Shown: one piece after another, positions 40,501 to 50,552 of the stretch
How the letters are laid out: every line of letters begins with the position of its first letter
Numbering within the stretch: position 1 is the first letter of the stretch
Source: Owenia fusiformis
Taxonomy: Eukaryota; Annelida; Polychaeta; Sabellida; Oweniidae
Direction of reading: 5' to 3'
Length of the DNA stretch: 64,000 bases
Assembly (NCBI GenBank): GCA_903813345.2
Contig: CAIIXF020000001.1
Span: 22,151,915-22,215,914, forward strand
Position numbers and translations under genes: made by a program
Notes under the pieces: model-generated
What the model was told of the DNA's origin: nothing
The model's database searches: none
Seen by the model: only the letters and a program-made list of their open reading frames with translations

Positions 40501-43500
40501 AAGATTATATCAGCATGAAAACTGTAAAGTCAGTGTGACTGTGAAGTGTGGCTAGCTGATTAGGATTTAGGGTCATTGTAGATATGACTTGAGATCATCA
40601 ATGCATAAATTGGCATATATTAATATTTAAAAAAAAAAAACCATTATGGTTTGAGATTAGTACTGAGATTTATCAGACATATCATGCATTTGTATTTCTA
40701 ACAAAATGATAAGTAGAATGATTCATAAAAGAATCATTGCTTACTGCTTTCTGTATTATTTTACTTTATCGAAAATTAACAAAACAGGATCTAGTTCAGT
40801 GTGTTCTTGTGTTTGAGAGCTATCAGCATTCTACTTAAGCATATTCACAGGACAAAATCTTGATAAATAAAATCTATATGACTACAGTATTAATTTCAAA
40901 TAAAGTAAGATTAAATAGTTGACATAAAAAATAGGAAAATTATGTTAAGATAAAATGCAATAATGAGATCATAATTAACTTTTATTAATTGCTCAAATCT
41001 GAATCTTGAAGTTGGGTTATCGCTCGACTTCTCAAAACTTGAAAATTATATATTTGACATTTGAGTGTTGGTAAACAAACTCCATCTTTGAATCAAATCA
41101 CTAATACAAGATTATATGACACATCATCAGTTCTAAAAAAATAAATTGATAAGTGTTTGTTCAACTTGCTCGAGTAAAAGGCGTGGTGGTTTTAAATTTA
41201 TTTTTGCAATACTTGACCTTGTATGCTATTGAAAGTGTAAATCAACGTGTGAGTAACCTTAAAACCAAACAAATAAAAGGACACATCGTAAAACAGTACT
41301 GAATGTATCTAAAAGATTGATAATTTCGGGTTTTACCTAATTGTTACAGCATAAAAGTCATGCTGATTTTAATAAAAACAAAATTAAAAATAGGCGTGTG
41401 TCTTTGAAAACACAAAATCGTATCAAACTCATTTTTGAATGTTTTAGATCAGAACTGAATTGATAGGGAACAAAAGATGTTTTTAAAGGTTGCTGCTCTT
41501 AGTTCATCAACAATTTCCATTTTCATTTTTTTTGTCTGCAGAGAAAAATTTGTGATTTTGAATAACAAAATATTGTACTGAAAACAGCACAGAACAAAGA
41601 ACGAGGACACACCATAAAAGTAACGATAAATGAAATTTCTGGGCTGAAAGGACTCAGTCTAGAGTTACTGTGAACCAATCATTAGGTCTTTGACATGGGT
41701 TTGCCATATTCATTTGATACAATCATGCAATCATATAGTTAATACTGGATAAGGATTAACATATTCAGGTTAAGAGCAGCTCCAGTTTTTTAATTAAATT
41801 TTCTTTTCAATTAAGGTATTTTATTCAATTAATTTCAGTTAACATACCTTAGACTAGTTTTGGTTGTCATTTTGTTTTTGATGCTATGATTAATTCATTA
41901 AATACAAATGTATAAGCATTATATATAAGCATAAGGATTAACATATTCAGGTTAAGAGCAGCTACAGTTTTTTTTCTTTTCAATTAAGGTATTTTATTCA
42001 ATTAATTTCAGTTAATACTGGATAAGGATTAACATATTCAGGTTAAGAGCAGCTCCAGTTTTTTAATTAAATTTTCTTTTCAATTAAGGTATTTTATTCA
42101 ATTAATTTCAGTTAACATACCTTAGACTAGTTTTGGTTGTCATTTTGTTTTTGATGCTATGATTAATTCATTAAATACAAATGTATAATTGTCGCCATAT
42201 ATTCAGACCTTATAAATGAATAGATATTCTAAATCAACACCAACTAGCTTAAATAAATGGTCATACAGATATGTACACTGGGCGTGGTGCAAAATAAAAT
42301 ACATGTTGAGCAGAATCGCAACATTGATGAATGAGGATGCGTCATTCTTTATTTATCATTTGCATAATAAAAACCCAAAGCTAACCTTCAATGTCAATGT
42401 ATGAAAGGACCTAGTTAGCACTCAGTAAATTGAGTACCTGATAAATGCTTTTTTATTGTAAAAAACTAAACTAAACTAAATAAATATTAAACAAAATAAA
42501 AATGAATTTGTTAAGAGTAATATGATACACATTTATAATATAAAGGTACCACACATATTGCTTTTAGTAATGCTATGAAGAAATGTATATATGTACATTA
42601 AAATGTTACACTAGGTACATCTGACCTCCCTTTCAAGTCCTAGTCTTGCTATTTATATATTTCTTGATCAAGACTTAGCTAAAGAATGGCTTGATCTAAC
42701 AACACAAAGTTCCGAGAATTCTAGGTTTTCCTCATCATGATAATCCATGACATCTCATTTCTTCTCAGCCCTGAGATGCCATGATATAATGAGCTTGATT
42801 TGGCGATCTAGGAGAGCCCAAAATTGAGGATTTTTGAGATCTTTCATCCCAGCTCATATTTCATTTAATTGGGGTCATTAAACGTGTGTACCTGTGCTTG
42901 TGCTAATATATGCTGTTAAATACAATGCCTATTATGTTATGTATTGACATTAAGGTAGATGATTACATGATAACAGTCACACTTATAACTCTTCCCATCT
43001 GATGTGCTCAGATCACAGAATATGCCTCATAATATCAGAGCATGTTTCAGGTGAAACAGAAAGATGCTATGAGTATCAGAATGGGTTTTCCTAAAAGGTA
43101 TTTTTTAAACACCAGTGATATTGAAGCCAATTGGTAGAATAGTCCACAGTACAATGTAAATTTCATTTAGCATTTAGTGTTTCAGAGTACTTACTCTTAT
43201 TTCCTTTTCTACAAATGCTTCATGTAGGTATTTCCTGTCAATGACGTAATGTGGGGGCTGGAGTACTAATGACTTGAGGGGTCTACGGTCAAGCATCTCT
43301 CGAGATCCTCTATCCTTTCCTGATGCACCTTTCTTCTTGGAGGCCCCACCAAATCCTCCCTGCAAAGTTGTAAATTAATATGAGGCTCGCTACCAATCAC
43401 ATCATTTTATTTTTTCTGGTACCGAATATTTAGAGGTATAAAAAACAGTCATTTCAAAGAATTTCCTAATTATAAGGGAAAAGTTAAAGGATTGAATAGA

Positions 43501-45206
43501 ATGACTCTAAAAATTGTTAGTGTGACTTTTTTATCATGAATGGAGGGTGTGCACTTTTGAAATGCCATTGACGTCTTGTTTTTAATGCGATTTTAGGAGA
43601 TTTACATTCATAACCATAAAAGAACACATTTTCTTTTAATTAATGTAGTGGCATATTGAATTCTGGAGATAATTTTTTTATCAAAACATCTTTTATTTGC
43701 AGTACAATATTTTTGATGGGTTTTTTCACTGCCATACTTTTGTTTTTTGCACATGTGCATGAATTAATTTTTATCTCACACCTGTCAGTTATGAACACTT
43801 TGAAACAGGCTTTATAAGGGTACGAAACATTAAATATAGAGAAAAAGGTGCCCTACACCCCCAATCCGCAACATCATCTCGCAGCGCTGTAAACAGTACT
43901 GAACAGTGCAGTTTGAAGACTGCGCTGTACAGTGCTATTCTAGCATCACCTGTTTTGAACAGCGCAATACAGTACTGTTTTTACAGCGCTGTAAAGTACT
44001 GTTTTTGAAAACAGCGATGTGCAGTTCAGTTTTTACAGCGCTGTCCAGCACTGTTTCATTGATGCTGTTTGAGATTGGAACAGAGAAAAGGGTACTGTAC
44101 TGAATATAAATATATAATTTCAAGGGAGAAAGGAAAGGTCCTAGTTTGTGAGACAATCTTTTTAACCTTTTTTACCTTTTTAATATTTTTATATAATTTT
44201 TTCAGGTTTCTACTTTATTCACAATAAAAAAGGACACACTATTATGAATACCTATGTCTAGAAATCACTATCCCTGAAAAGATTACAGTATACATGTAAC
44301 AATTAATATCATTGGGTTTTCATTGTTTTTAATTCAAGATAATTTTCCTGTAATCAATAGCAGTGATTTAAAGACAGAGAAAGAATTGTTGGGTCTGCAT
44401 TCATTTTAAAATAAAATATAGTATACCTTGAACCTGAATCAATTAAATATGTACCTAAATATGTACCTAAATATGTACCTAATATGTACAATTACTATCG
44501 TTATCTGCAACATTAAGTGCAACGCAATAAAAACAAATTATATTTCAAATAACTGAATTATGTATCTGAAACACTGTATTGTGAAATACGTCATGAAAAG
44601 TCACAAAGATAATGTTTGTTTGCCGAGTCCATGTTCACACTGAAGTATAACTATTAATGTAAGCCGAATTGTAAATAGTAAAAAAAAGTGAGATATCCCT
44701 AAATGTTTGTCCAAAATCGAATACAAAATCTTTAAAATAAAAAGCAAACATCAAACAATGTCAAACTTGAATTTAAATGATTCTTTGGCATACAAGAATA
44801 TCTTAGAATTTGTCTAAGAAAAAAGATTTTGATCTTGAGGATCCCGATTAATAATTACAATTTTCATAAATAACAATGATGTAGTTATGAATTTATTATT
44901 TAGTGACTAGGAAGTTAACTTTTCAAATAATCATAGAATTGGTATGAATTAAAATCCTTTAAGTTGGAAAATTTGTTTCAATACCAAAGTAAACATGTTA
45001 ACTCAATATGTCTGTTATGACAGGGAGTAAAAAACTTGAGTATTATAATGACGTCAATAAGGTTTATTCAGTTTTGAAAACTTTCATTCAGCTAGCTAGT
45101 AAAAAATTGTGATAAATGACTTACCAACAATGCCATTCCTGGACGCGTGGTCACATTTCCACGTCATATTACATTTAAGTGGTAAACTCAAGTGCTGATA
45201 GTGTTC
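25505..45206 (-). CDS. CCM2: Cerebral cavernous malformations 2 protein (malcavernin)
   Basis: Coding exons in transcript order: 45206-45125 (ATG at 45136-45134, preceded by 5' UTR), 43359-43195, 32082-31999, 31206-31114, 30575-30476, 28972-28763, 28429-28393, 28136-27992, 27759-27612, 27380-27269, 25649-25505 (stop). All GT-AG with consistent phases: 416 residues (human 444).

Domains. A basic Gly/Lys-rich N-terminus; DRRPLKSLVLQP (human ERRPLHTVVLSLP); a PTB domain over exons 2-6 with EKEI, TNRTDILRIIDKAK, LRLPITEISSMCYIRDD and RRTAEEICALCRTVCDIVYE; a Ser-rich linker; the C-terminal harmonin-homology domain over exons 8-10 (MFCETMMSIFGESRKKLL, DLEPFVPAADEMQFKAFL); a final helix EFDRTLHDISAKIEKLEMSV, aligning with human EWDRMISDISSDIEAL.

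Known role: scaffold that binds KRIT1 through the PTB and MEKK3 through the harmonin-like domain, restraining MEKK3-ERK5 signalling.

The start has an in-frame TGA a few codons upstream. Intron 2 is 11 kb and holds a piggyBac element. Exon 4 is preceded by about nine tandem copies of its own acceptor. Confidence 0.94.
26470..26758. mobile_element. 289-bp TA-flanked MITE of the CAGTAAAACCTG family
   Basis: CAGTAAAAGCTTTCTAATTG at the left, ATACAGGTCTTACTG at the right, TA on both sides. The interior carries AGTGTTCACATTG / AGGTGTTCGGATAAG blocks shared with the 8379 and 50317 copies. In CCM2 intron 10. Confidence 0.75.
30122..30179. repeat. 29-bp perfect tandem duplication
   Basis: GCTGAATACAGACTTTGTTT plus GAATAGGGT occurs twice in a row in CCM2 intron 5. 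Identity is complete, so the duplication is probably recent. Confidence 0.85.
30826..31000. repeat. Degenerate 31- to 34-bp repeat, about five copies
   Basis: Unit like CTTACCAAAACCTCTCAGAC then ATTAACACAG, in CCM2 intron 4 between exons 4 and 5. In gene sense several copies carry TTTTGGTAAG, a donor-like string. Confidence 0.75.
31134..31890. repeat. 74/72-bp splice-acceptor minisatellite in front of CCM2 exon 4
   Basis: About ten copies. Two unit types, A (74 bp) and B (72 bp), alternate in the right-hand exon-proximal part to form a 146-bp dimer that repeats almost without change (A acceptors at 31206, 31352 and 31498). In gene sense a unit is CATTACTTTGAACATTGTAG (last 20 bases of intron 3) followed by about 54 bases identical or near-identical to the start of exon 4 (TCAGAGGGCAGGCTCCCGTG onward). 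The real exon 4 is the last copy. A-type copies give TAG/TCA; the other copies give TAG/TAA, an immediate stop in phase 0. Confidence 0.95.
32990..35170 (+). pseudogene. Broken piggyBac transposase
   Basis: Pieces in order: an acidic N-terminal segment near 33000 (SSEDDEEWEDFDDW); 33207-33461 with AFIGILFAMDVLEKKGSIS, ISEVMSKNLFMGIYGQIHF and DKFYKVRT; about 34140-34290 with FMRGVDVANQ and WYRQVFFHLMRVSLVNAHII; 34891-35169 ending in a Cys-rich tail (WCTVHKQKCDTKYSCRVCKV). These match successive blocks of the piggyBac family. Frames differ between pieces, stops interrupt them, the middle of the catalytic core is not recognisable, and a MITE separates the last two. Not functional. Confidence 0.85.
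34317..34524. mobile_element. 208-bp inverted-repeat element nested in piggyBac
   Basis: Starts CAGTGGCGGATCCAGGATCC; the right end is the complement of CAGTGGCATTTCCAG. Flanks AGCTA (34312-34316) and AGCTG (34525-34529) could be a 5-bp target duplication with one change. The interior has the same GGGCC / AAAATTTGGGCC style as the element at 4086-4411. It inserted after the piggyBac and interrupts its transposase. Confidence 0.65.
36757..36893. repeat. 137-bp imperfect palindrome
   Basis: GTTATTCAATGATT ... AGAAAATATTCTTCCC pairs with GGGAAGAATATTTTCT ... AATCATTGAATAAC. The centre contains CTCGAGTG-like and ATGCGCTAGC motifs. Foldback or MITE inside the hairpin repeat block. Confidence 0.75.
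36896..37318. mobile_element. Possible inverted-repeat element with TTATTCCATGAT ends
   Basis: TTATTCCATGAT at the left and ATCATGGAATAA at the right are perfect 12-bp inverted ends. An internal perfect hairpin, GCGTTGGGATAC / GTATCCCAACGC, lies at about 37194-37223. No coding content. Confidence 0.65.
37884..38645. repeat. 381-bp tandem duplication
   Basis: Two adjacent copies offset by 381 bp (CTTACTGTATTTTCAAATTC at 37890 and 38271), more than 95% identical by eye, next to the right end of the piggyBac element. Confidence 0.9.
38750..43194. other. Left-over CCM2 intron 2 sequence
   Basis: No gene seen. AT-rich unique-looking sequence with a local triplication: the block GGATAAGGATTAACATATTC plus about 150 following bases occurs at 41745-41912 and 42018-42187, with a shortened copy at 41932-42014. 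A 10-base A run is at 40630. Confidence 0.7.
43878..44062. repeat. Array of short palindromes ACAGCGCTGT / ACAGTACTGT
   Basis: At least six units of a 28- to 35-bp pattern alternating the palindromes ACAGCGCTGT and ACAGTACTGT (or close variants), separated by T runs. In CCM2 intron 1. Confidence 0.8.
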
Positions 45207-48200
45207 CTGAAATTACAAGTCACAAAAAATAAATTTCTGGAATATAACATTTCATTCAAAAGAATTTCAATGCAAAATGTATATGGGAAACAGAAAATGA
45301 ATCCACATCAATAGTATCAAAGGATATCAATAGTAGTAAAGGCCCATATGCTCAAAATTTGACCCAACCTCAACCAAGACCCTAGCCAAATAAATAAGAG
45401 TGTTGGAGTATAAAATATATACCTAAATATTATGTAACAGACCCTGGGAGTTCTTCATTGATACATTGTTGACTAAGTCAACAATAATAGAATGTATCGA
45501 TTATAGAACTATAATCCGAATTAATACTGTTTGAGTAATTTAAAAGTATGAGTGGATTCAAATTTAGGACAATACTTTAAACAGGCTACATCTGCTTCCT
45601 GATACCTGTTATAGTATAGTGTAAAACTAAGTCTACAAGAGCTGGAGTTCAGTCAATTTATGAAGTAACAAGATTCTATTCCGGATTCTGGACAGGTGTC
45701 AAAATCCTCGAGAAAAAAATGTATAAAAGTTTTATTACGATTATCCTAAACTTGTGATTCTTCTATCCTCTACACGAATATAAAAAAGTGCTAAAAGTAA
45801 TAATTATTGAATTTTATATTTACAATAGACCAGTTCAAGAATATTAGTATGATTCATTGGATAATTTGACTAATTATTTATCTATTTTGAATATGATTAT
45901 TGTATTTTGAACTAACTTGAACACTCATGGCTTGGATTATAACCAAAATATCAATTGATTATTTTCATATTTAGCCTTAGGTTTTGTCCCAGGTTTTGTC
46001 ACCTTGTAGTGGTTAGCCAATGTGGTTACTCTGACTTTAGTAATGAAGGATGGAAGCTGGATCATTGATGGCAATACGTACTTACAATATGTACTTAACG
46101 AACAGGAAGAAACAGAGAGAAAATTTGAAGAAATTCTGCACATATTCTCAACAAAACAAATACAAAAAAAATTTCTTGATAAAAACAATACTGTCAACTA
46201 TAAACTGTCAGTCCTAAGCATTTTCACAGTGTGTCAAAATAAAGATTTTATCAGTTTTCTATACTGATATGACTTATCATTAAATCAAATTATTGCATTT
46301 TAATAAACATTTGGTATAGTTACCTCAGGAAAAATTCATCTAACATGCATCTAATTCTTTTCATTCTATACATTATAGCTTATGATGCATTTTATGAGAG
46401 AGGTTGAATAAAACTGATTTTTAATGAGTGACAAGCATCCATGACAACTCTCTTAGTATAGAAATACTATTCAATCCAACATGCAATGTAGAATAATTTT
46501 ATTTCACTGTCATATTCCTCATTATCTGATTGGTCCATGTCCTACACGTGACTAAAAAATAACAAGCGATATTCAATGGAAGTCATGTGACTGTTGAATA
46601 TCAAATGATATTCACCAGTCACGACTCGACTCAGTCCCATGTAATTTCAATTTTATATAGTCCGTCCAGGGAGTACATTGTTATGACATCATAGACATCA
46701 ATAGTTTGTTATTCCATTAATGTGAGTGAGGAATATAACAGTGAATAATAAAACAAATATTTAATTCTATTTTCAGTGAATATAGCTGTGACACTTTTAA
46801 AATAAATGCAAAGGTATTTACTAACAATAAAATTAAATATTTGTATATTTTCAGATTAACTTAAATGCATTGAGTATAATAAGACATATCTAATCACTTT
46901 GAAGAGACGGAGAGAGTTATAGTATAATTTGTTTTGCCATTTCTCATTTTATTTTGTTTTACTTTATCAGAGTCATTGAATAGTTTTGGAAGTGGACGTT
47001 AATATATTTTTATCTATTAAAGAGACTCTATAAGCATAAGATAGCACAATCAAGACCCCTCTGGACCTCTTTGCATTTTGAGTTTCACCACATATTCACC
47101 TATCTACTTAGCAACGAAGAAGTCCCAAATCCCCCGCTTTCAGAGTGAATTTTGAGATTGTACTGACAAATCGGATTATTTTCGAGGAAATTAATTCATT
47201 CTGAAGTTTGAATATACGAGGGAAATCCCCCTATTATCTGATTGGTAGTTGAATTTGTTTATCATGAACCTGATTGGCTGCCTGGTTCAAGGCGCGTGTG
47301 GACGCTTACATGACTCAATGGGGATTCCCCTCGCTGATTGTTCTGTTAATTATTTCAATATTTCGGCAATTTTATACACACAAGTTATTCTAAAGATATA
47401 TCCATGGTATGTTAGATATCATATGAGCAATAATAATAATGGGATTTCATTGATTGTCTGGGTGAGAAACCTATGGTATACTGCATCTTTAATCCATGAA
47501 TCAAAACAGGAATTTCTTTTGACTCCAGCAGGTACCTGTAATTTTGTCAACTCAAACGTTTTGTCAAGATTTACACCTCCAATTATGATCTCATAAATTA
47601 TAAGTTGTCTCGAAAACCTTTTCATGAGTAAAATAGTGCTAGATGCATTGATGCTATAATTAATATATTCTAATTCTCTGGCTGCTCAGAATAGATGAAG
47701 GGGAGATGCAATCAATGCATCATCAATGCAAATTACTTTAGCAGTCGATGTTGAGGGTTTTTAATTTATTATGGTGCCATCAACAAAAACCTCGAAGAGT
47801 AGGGTATATAAAATTATATACAAATGTGTTATTTTGATATCACATGTTAGTCTGGTGCAAACATGTTAATGATTTGAAATCATATGACGCAATCAAATTT
47901 CTACTTTGCAATTAAATGTGACTTCTGTCAAAATTAACAATTATAGACTCCCATTCAAGATAAATAAATTGATCTGTATAGATCTCTGAACTTTTCATAA
48001 TAAACTTTTTACACTCTCACGTCGTATGTTGTCTCAGGTTTGATGACACACACCAACACTAAATGATGTATTGCATCGGTCATATTCATAGCATTAATTC
48101 AAAAAATCTAAATCTTGGATAGATCTCAATATGGAAACATTTTCCAGTTACTAGAATTTACAAAGTCTAGTAGATTTTGGTGAAATGTAGCAATGAAAAT

Positions 48201-50533
48201 TGAACCCGGCATGAGGATTTTAAGTAACTTATCATTATTGTATTAGACTACATAATACTTAGACACAAGAACGTTTACACCCGTATAGGGATGACTTCTC
48301 GACTTTAGACAACAGAATGTTGACATCAAACTACTACAACGATAATTATGTAAAAGCATAAATTAAAAGCATAAAACCATATACAAAATATACATCATAT
48401 TATAGAGTTCTTCAGTGCAAGTGCACTAGCCTAGTAGTTTGTGTACAATATAGGCAATATACATGTTCTGGACAAAGTTCAATTCAAATTTTGAAAGTAA
48501 ATTTCTCAGCTTAAAATACACCAAATAAGTTCAGGATGCGACCACAATCTAGCACTAAATGTCCTCTTTCCGAGTAGTACACATCCACACAATGATAATG
48601 AAGAGAATGAAGTATATAGAATGCCACACCCTCAGGACCCTGAACTATAATAAACACTTTATTTCCAGTCAAAGAGATTGTTGGTGCTCTCAACTTTGGA
48701 TGACAATATCAAACGTTTACTTACCTCCGATTTGTGTTAATCCTTCTTAAAATATAGATTAAGTATTCATTATTTATCCTCACTTAGTTTAGATACAAGT
48801 AGATGCTCATTTACAAAATTAATCCGAGTTGTATATGCTCAAAGTTTTCTTATTTCAATTCGTTCAAACTTTCTCCATACTCTGACGTCATCAATTAGTA
48901 GGGCAGTGAATTTATATTACTGATTGACTTTCAAAAAAGCTTAGAAAAATTACATTGATATATTATCGTAACTTTTCTATATTATTGATATTTACAGAAG
49001 GTTTTTATTTCCCTTTTTGTAGCAATAATATTTTTGAAGAAATTACATTTCATTCACTCCGATAAAAAGTTTGATATTTTTTATTTTTGACAATCAACCT
49101 CATATCTGGAGTATTTGACGTTATCAAACACATTTGTAAGTATGTTTATAATTGGAAAATTTCTATACATCTAATACATGTTTTTATCTCCTGAAATCTA
49201 ATTGTAGCCTACATCTTTGCTCCATTATCGCCCACTAATATTTTGTAAACATTTTTCATCTCTTCTCAATCTCATTAGAGGAAGGAAACCCCCAGAGCTT
49301 TAGCGATGACAGACACATCACGTCTCTTGCTTTCCACAATCCTTTGCACAAATTCTCACCAGTTATCTTTTGAATATACACATCCCATCCTCCGATCACA
49401 GGGCTTCAAAATCCAGAATATATTCTTTCTTTTTACCCCCTGCGATAAGCAGTTAGCATTTCCCCGATTAAGAACTCGCAATCTGCGACAGAAATCATGT
49501 ATTAGTCATTGCCCATAATTAGATCACGTGATTCAGTTTAATCGGGCGCTTTCAAATTGGTTATAGCAGGGGGAAGAAGGAGGTACGGATTCTGGATACC
49601 TGCTTAGGAGGATGACACATCCTTGTGATGTTTTATCCCGGCCAGTCCTGAGAACGTTTCAATCTTTTGCCTGTACGATTACAACACGGGAGAATTTCTA
49701 CAAACAACATGTATAATTGACCTACCAATCTGTTCCTTACAATCTCAAATACAAAATCTCCCAAAAGATCTTCGATATATTATAAATGGTGAAGTCATGA
49801 TGGATTAAAAGTGCAAAAATTGGTGAAAAATGTATAATAAGAATGGTAACCATTCTTATAGAAAAATAATACATTATTGTAAAAATCTTCAGTTTTCCTG
49901 AAATAAAGTGTGTACATTGGGGATTTTTAGAAAATAGACATGAAAAGGAATGACACAAGCCAGAAATATTCTAAAATTGAAACAATTTTTTGTTTGACTG
50001 CTCGCTATATCTGATTCTCTCTTTAAGATACTTACTTCAGTTGACGTCCTTGCTTCAATAGATTCCTTGGTATTTTAGCATTCTTTTCATGTAGTTGAAT
50101 CCACAATTATCTGGGTTTATCGGCCAATATAAATATGTCAAAAATATGCTGTATAGAACTACTGTATGCTGCTTGTAAGTTGTCATAGGCATAAAAAATG
50201 TAAGAAATTCTAATAGCTTCATGAATTTTCTAGCTTTTGACATTTACTTTTTGATCAAATATTCACCTGTCATCACTATTTCCAATACCTTGGTGGCTAT
50301 GACAATATATACATCCCCTAAAACCTGTCTTAGTGAACACCCCTTCTCGGCACATACTCGACTGACTTCTGTATGAAATCGCTCTCTGTAGTGAACTCTT
50401 ACCTATAGAACAATTTTTGTGGCTTCATAGGTATTCACTGTACACAGGTTTTACTAGCATATGGATCTTCTTGCCCTGTTTATAAACTTGCCCCAAAACA
50501 ACTGCTTAAACATTTGATATCACTCCTTTGCAG
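45207..50533. other. Divergent intergenic region and 5' UTR exons, CCM2/TMEM68
   Basis: No protein gene seen. On the minus strand AATCGGAG/GTAAGTAAAC, with exon end at 48725, is a strong donor that could join the acceptor at 45207 (TTTCAG), making an untranslated first exon of CCM2 upstream of 48725. A full CRE palindrome TGACGTCA is at 48883-48890. TCACGTGA (E-box) is at 49524-49531, in the same half as the expected TMEM68 first exon. Two inverted CCAAT boxes (GATTGG) lie in a small inverted-repeat element at 47216-47336 (CGAGGGAAATCCCC / GGGGATTCCCCTCG). TMEM68 5' exons were not placed. Confidence 0.5.
50317..50456. mobile_element. 140-bp MITE of the CAGTAAAACCTG family
   Basis: TAAAACCTGTCTTAGTGAAC at the left and ACACAGGTTTTACTA at the right. 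Both outermost CAG/CTG triplets are mutated. The internal TTCACTRYAGA-like blocks match the 8379 copy. About 80 bp upstream of the TMEM68 acceptor at 50531-50533. Confidence 0.7.
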
Positions 50534-50552
50534 ATGTGGATGCAGCTGTGAG

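Noticed and set aside
46022-46267. 81-codon plus and 86-codon minus frames upstream of CCM2
   Set aside because: No recognisable domain, AT-rich, no splice or promoter context; considered chance frames.
49306-49518. 70-codon frame in the CCM2/TMEM68 intergenic region
   Set aside because: No family resemblance; it lies in the presumed promoter and 5' UTR region of TMEM68.
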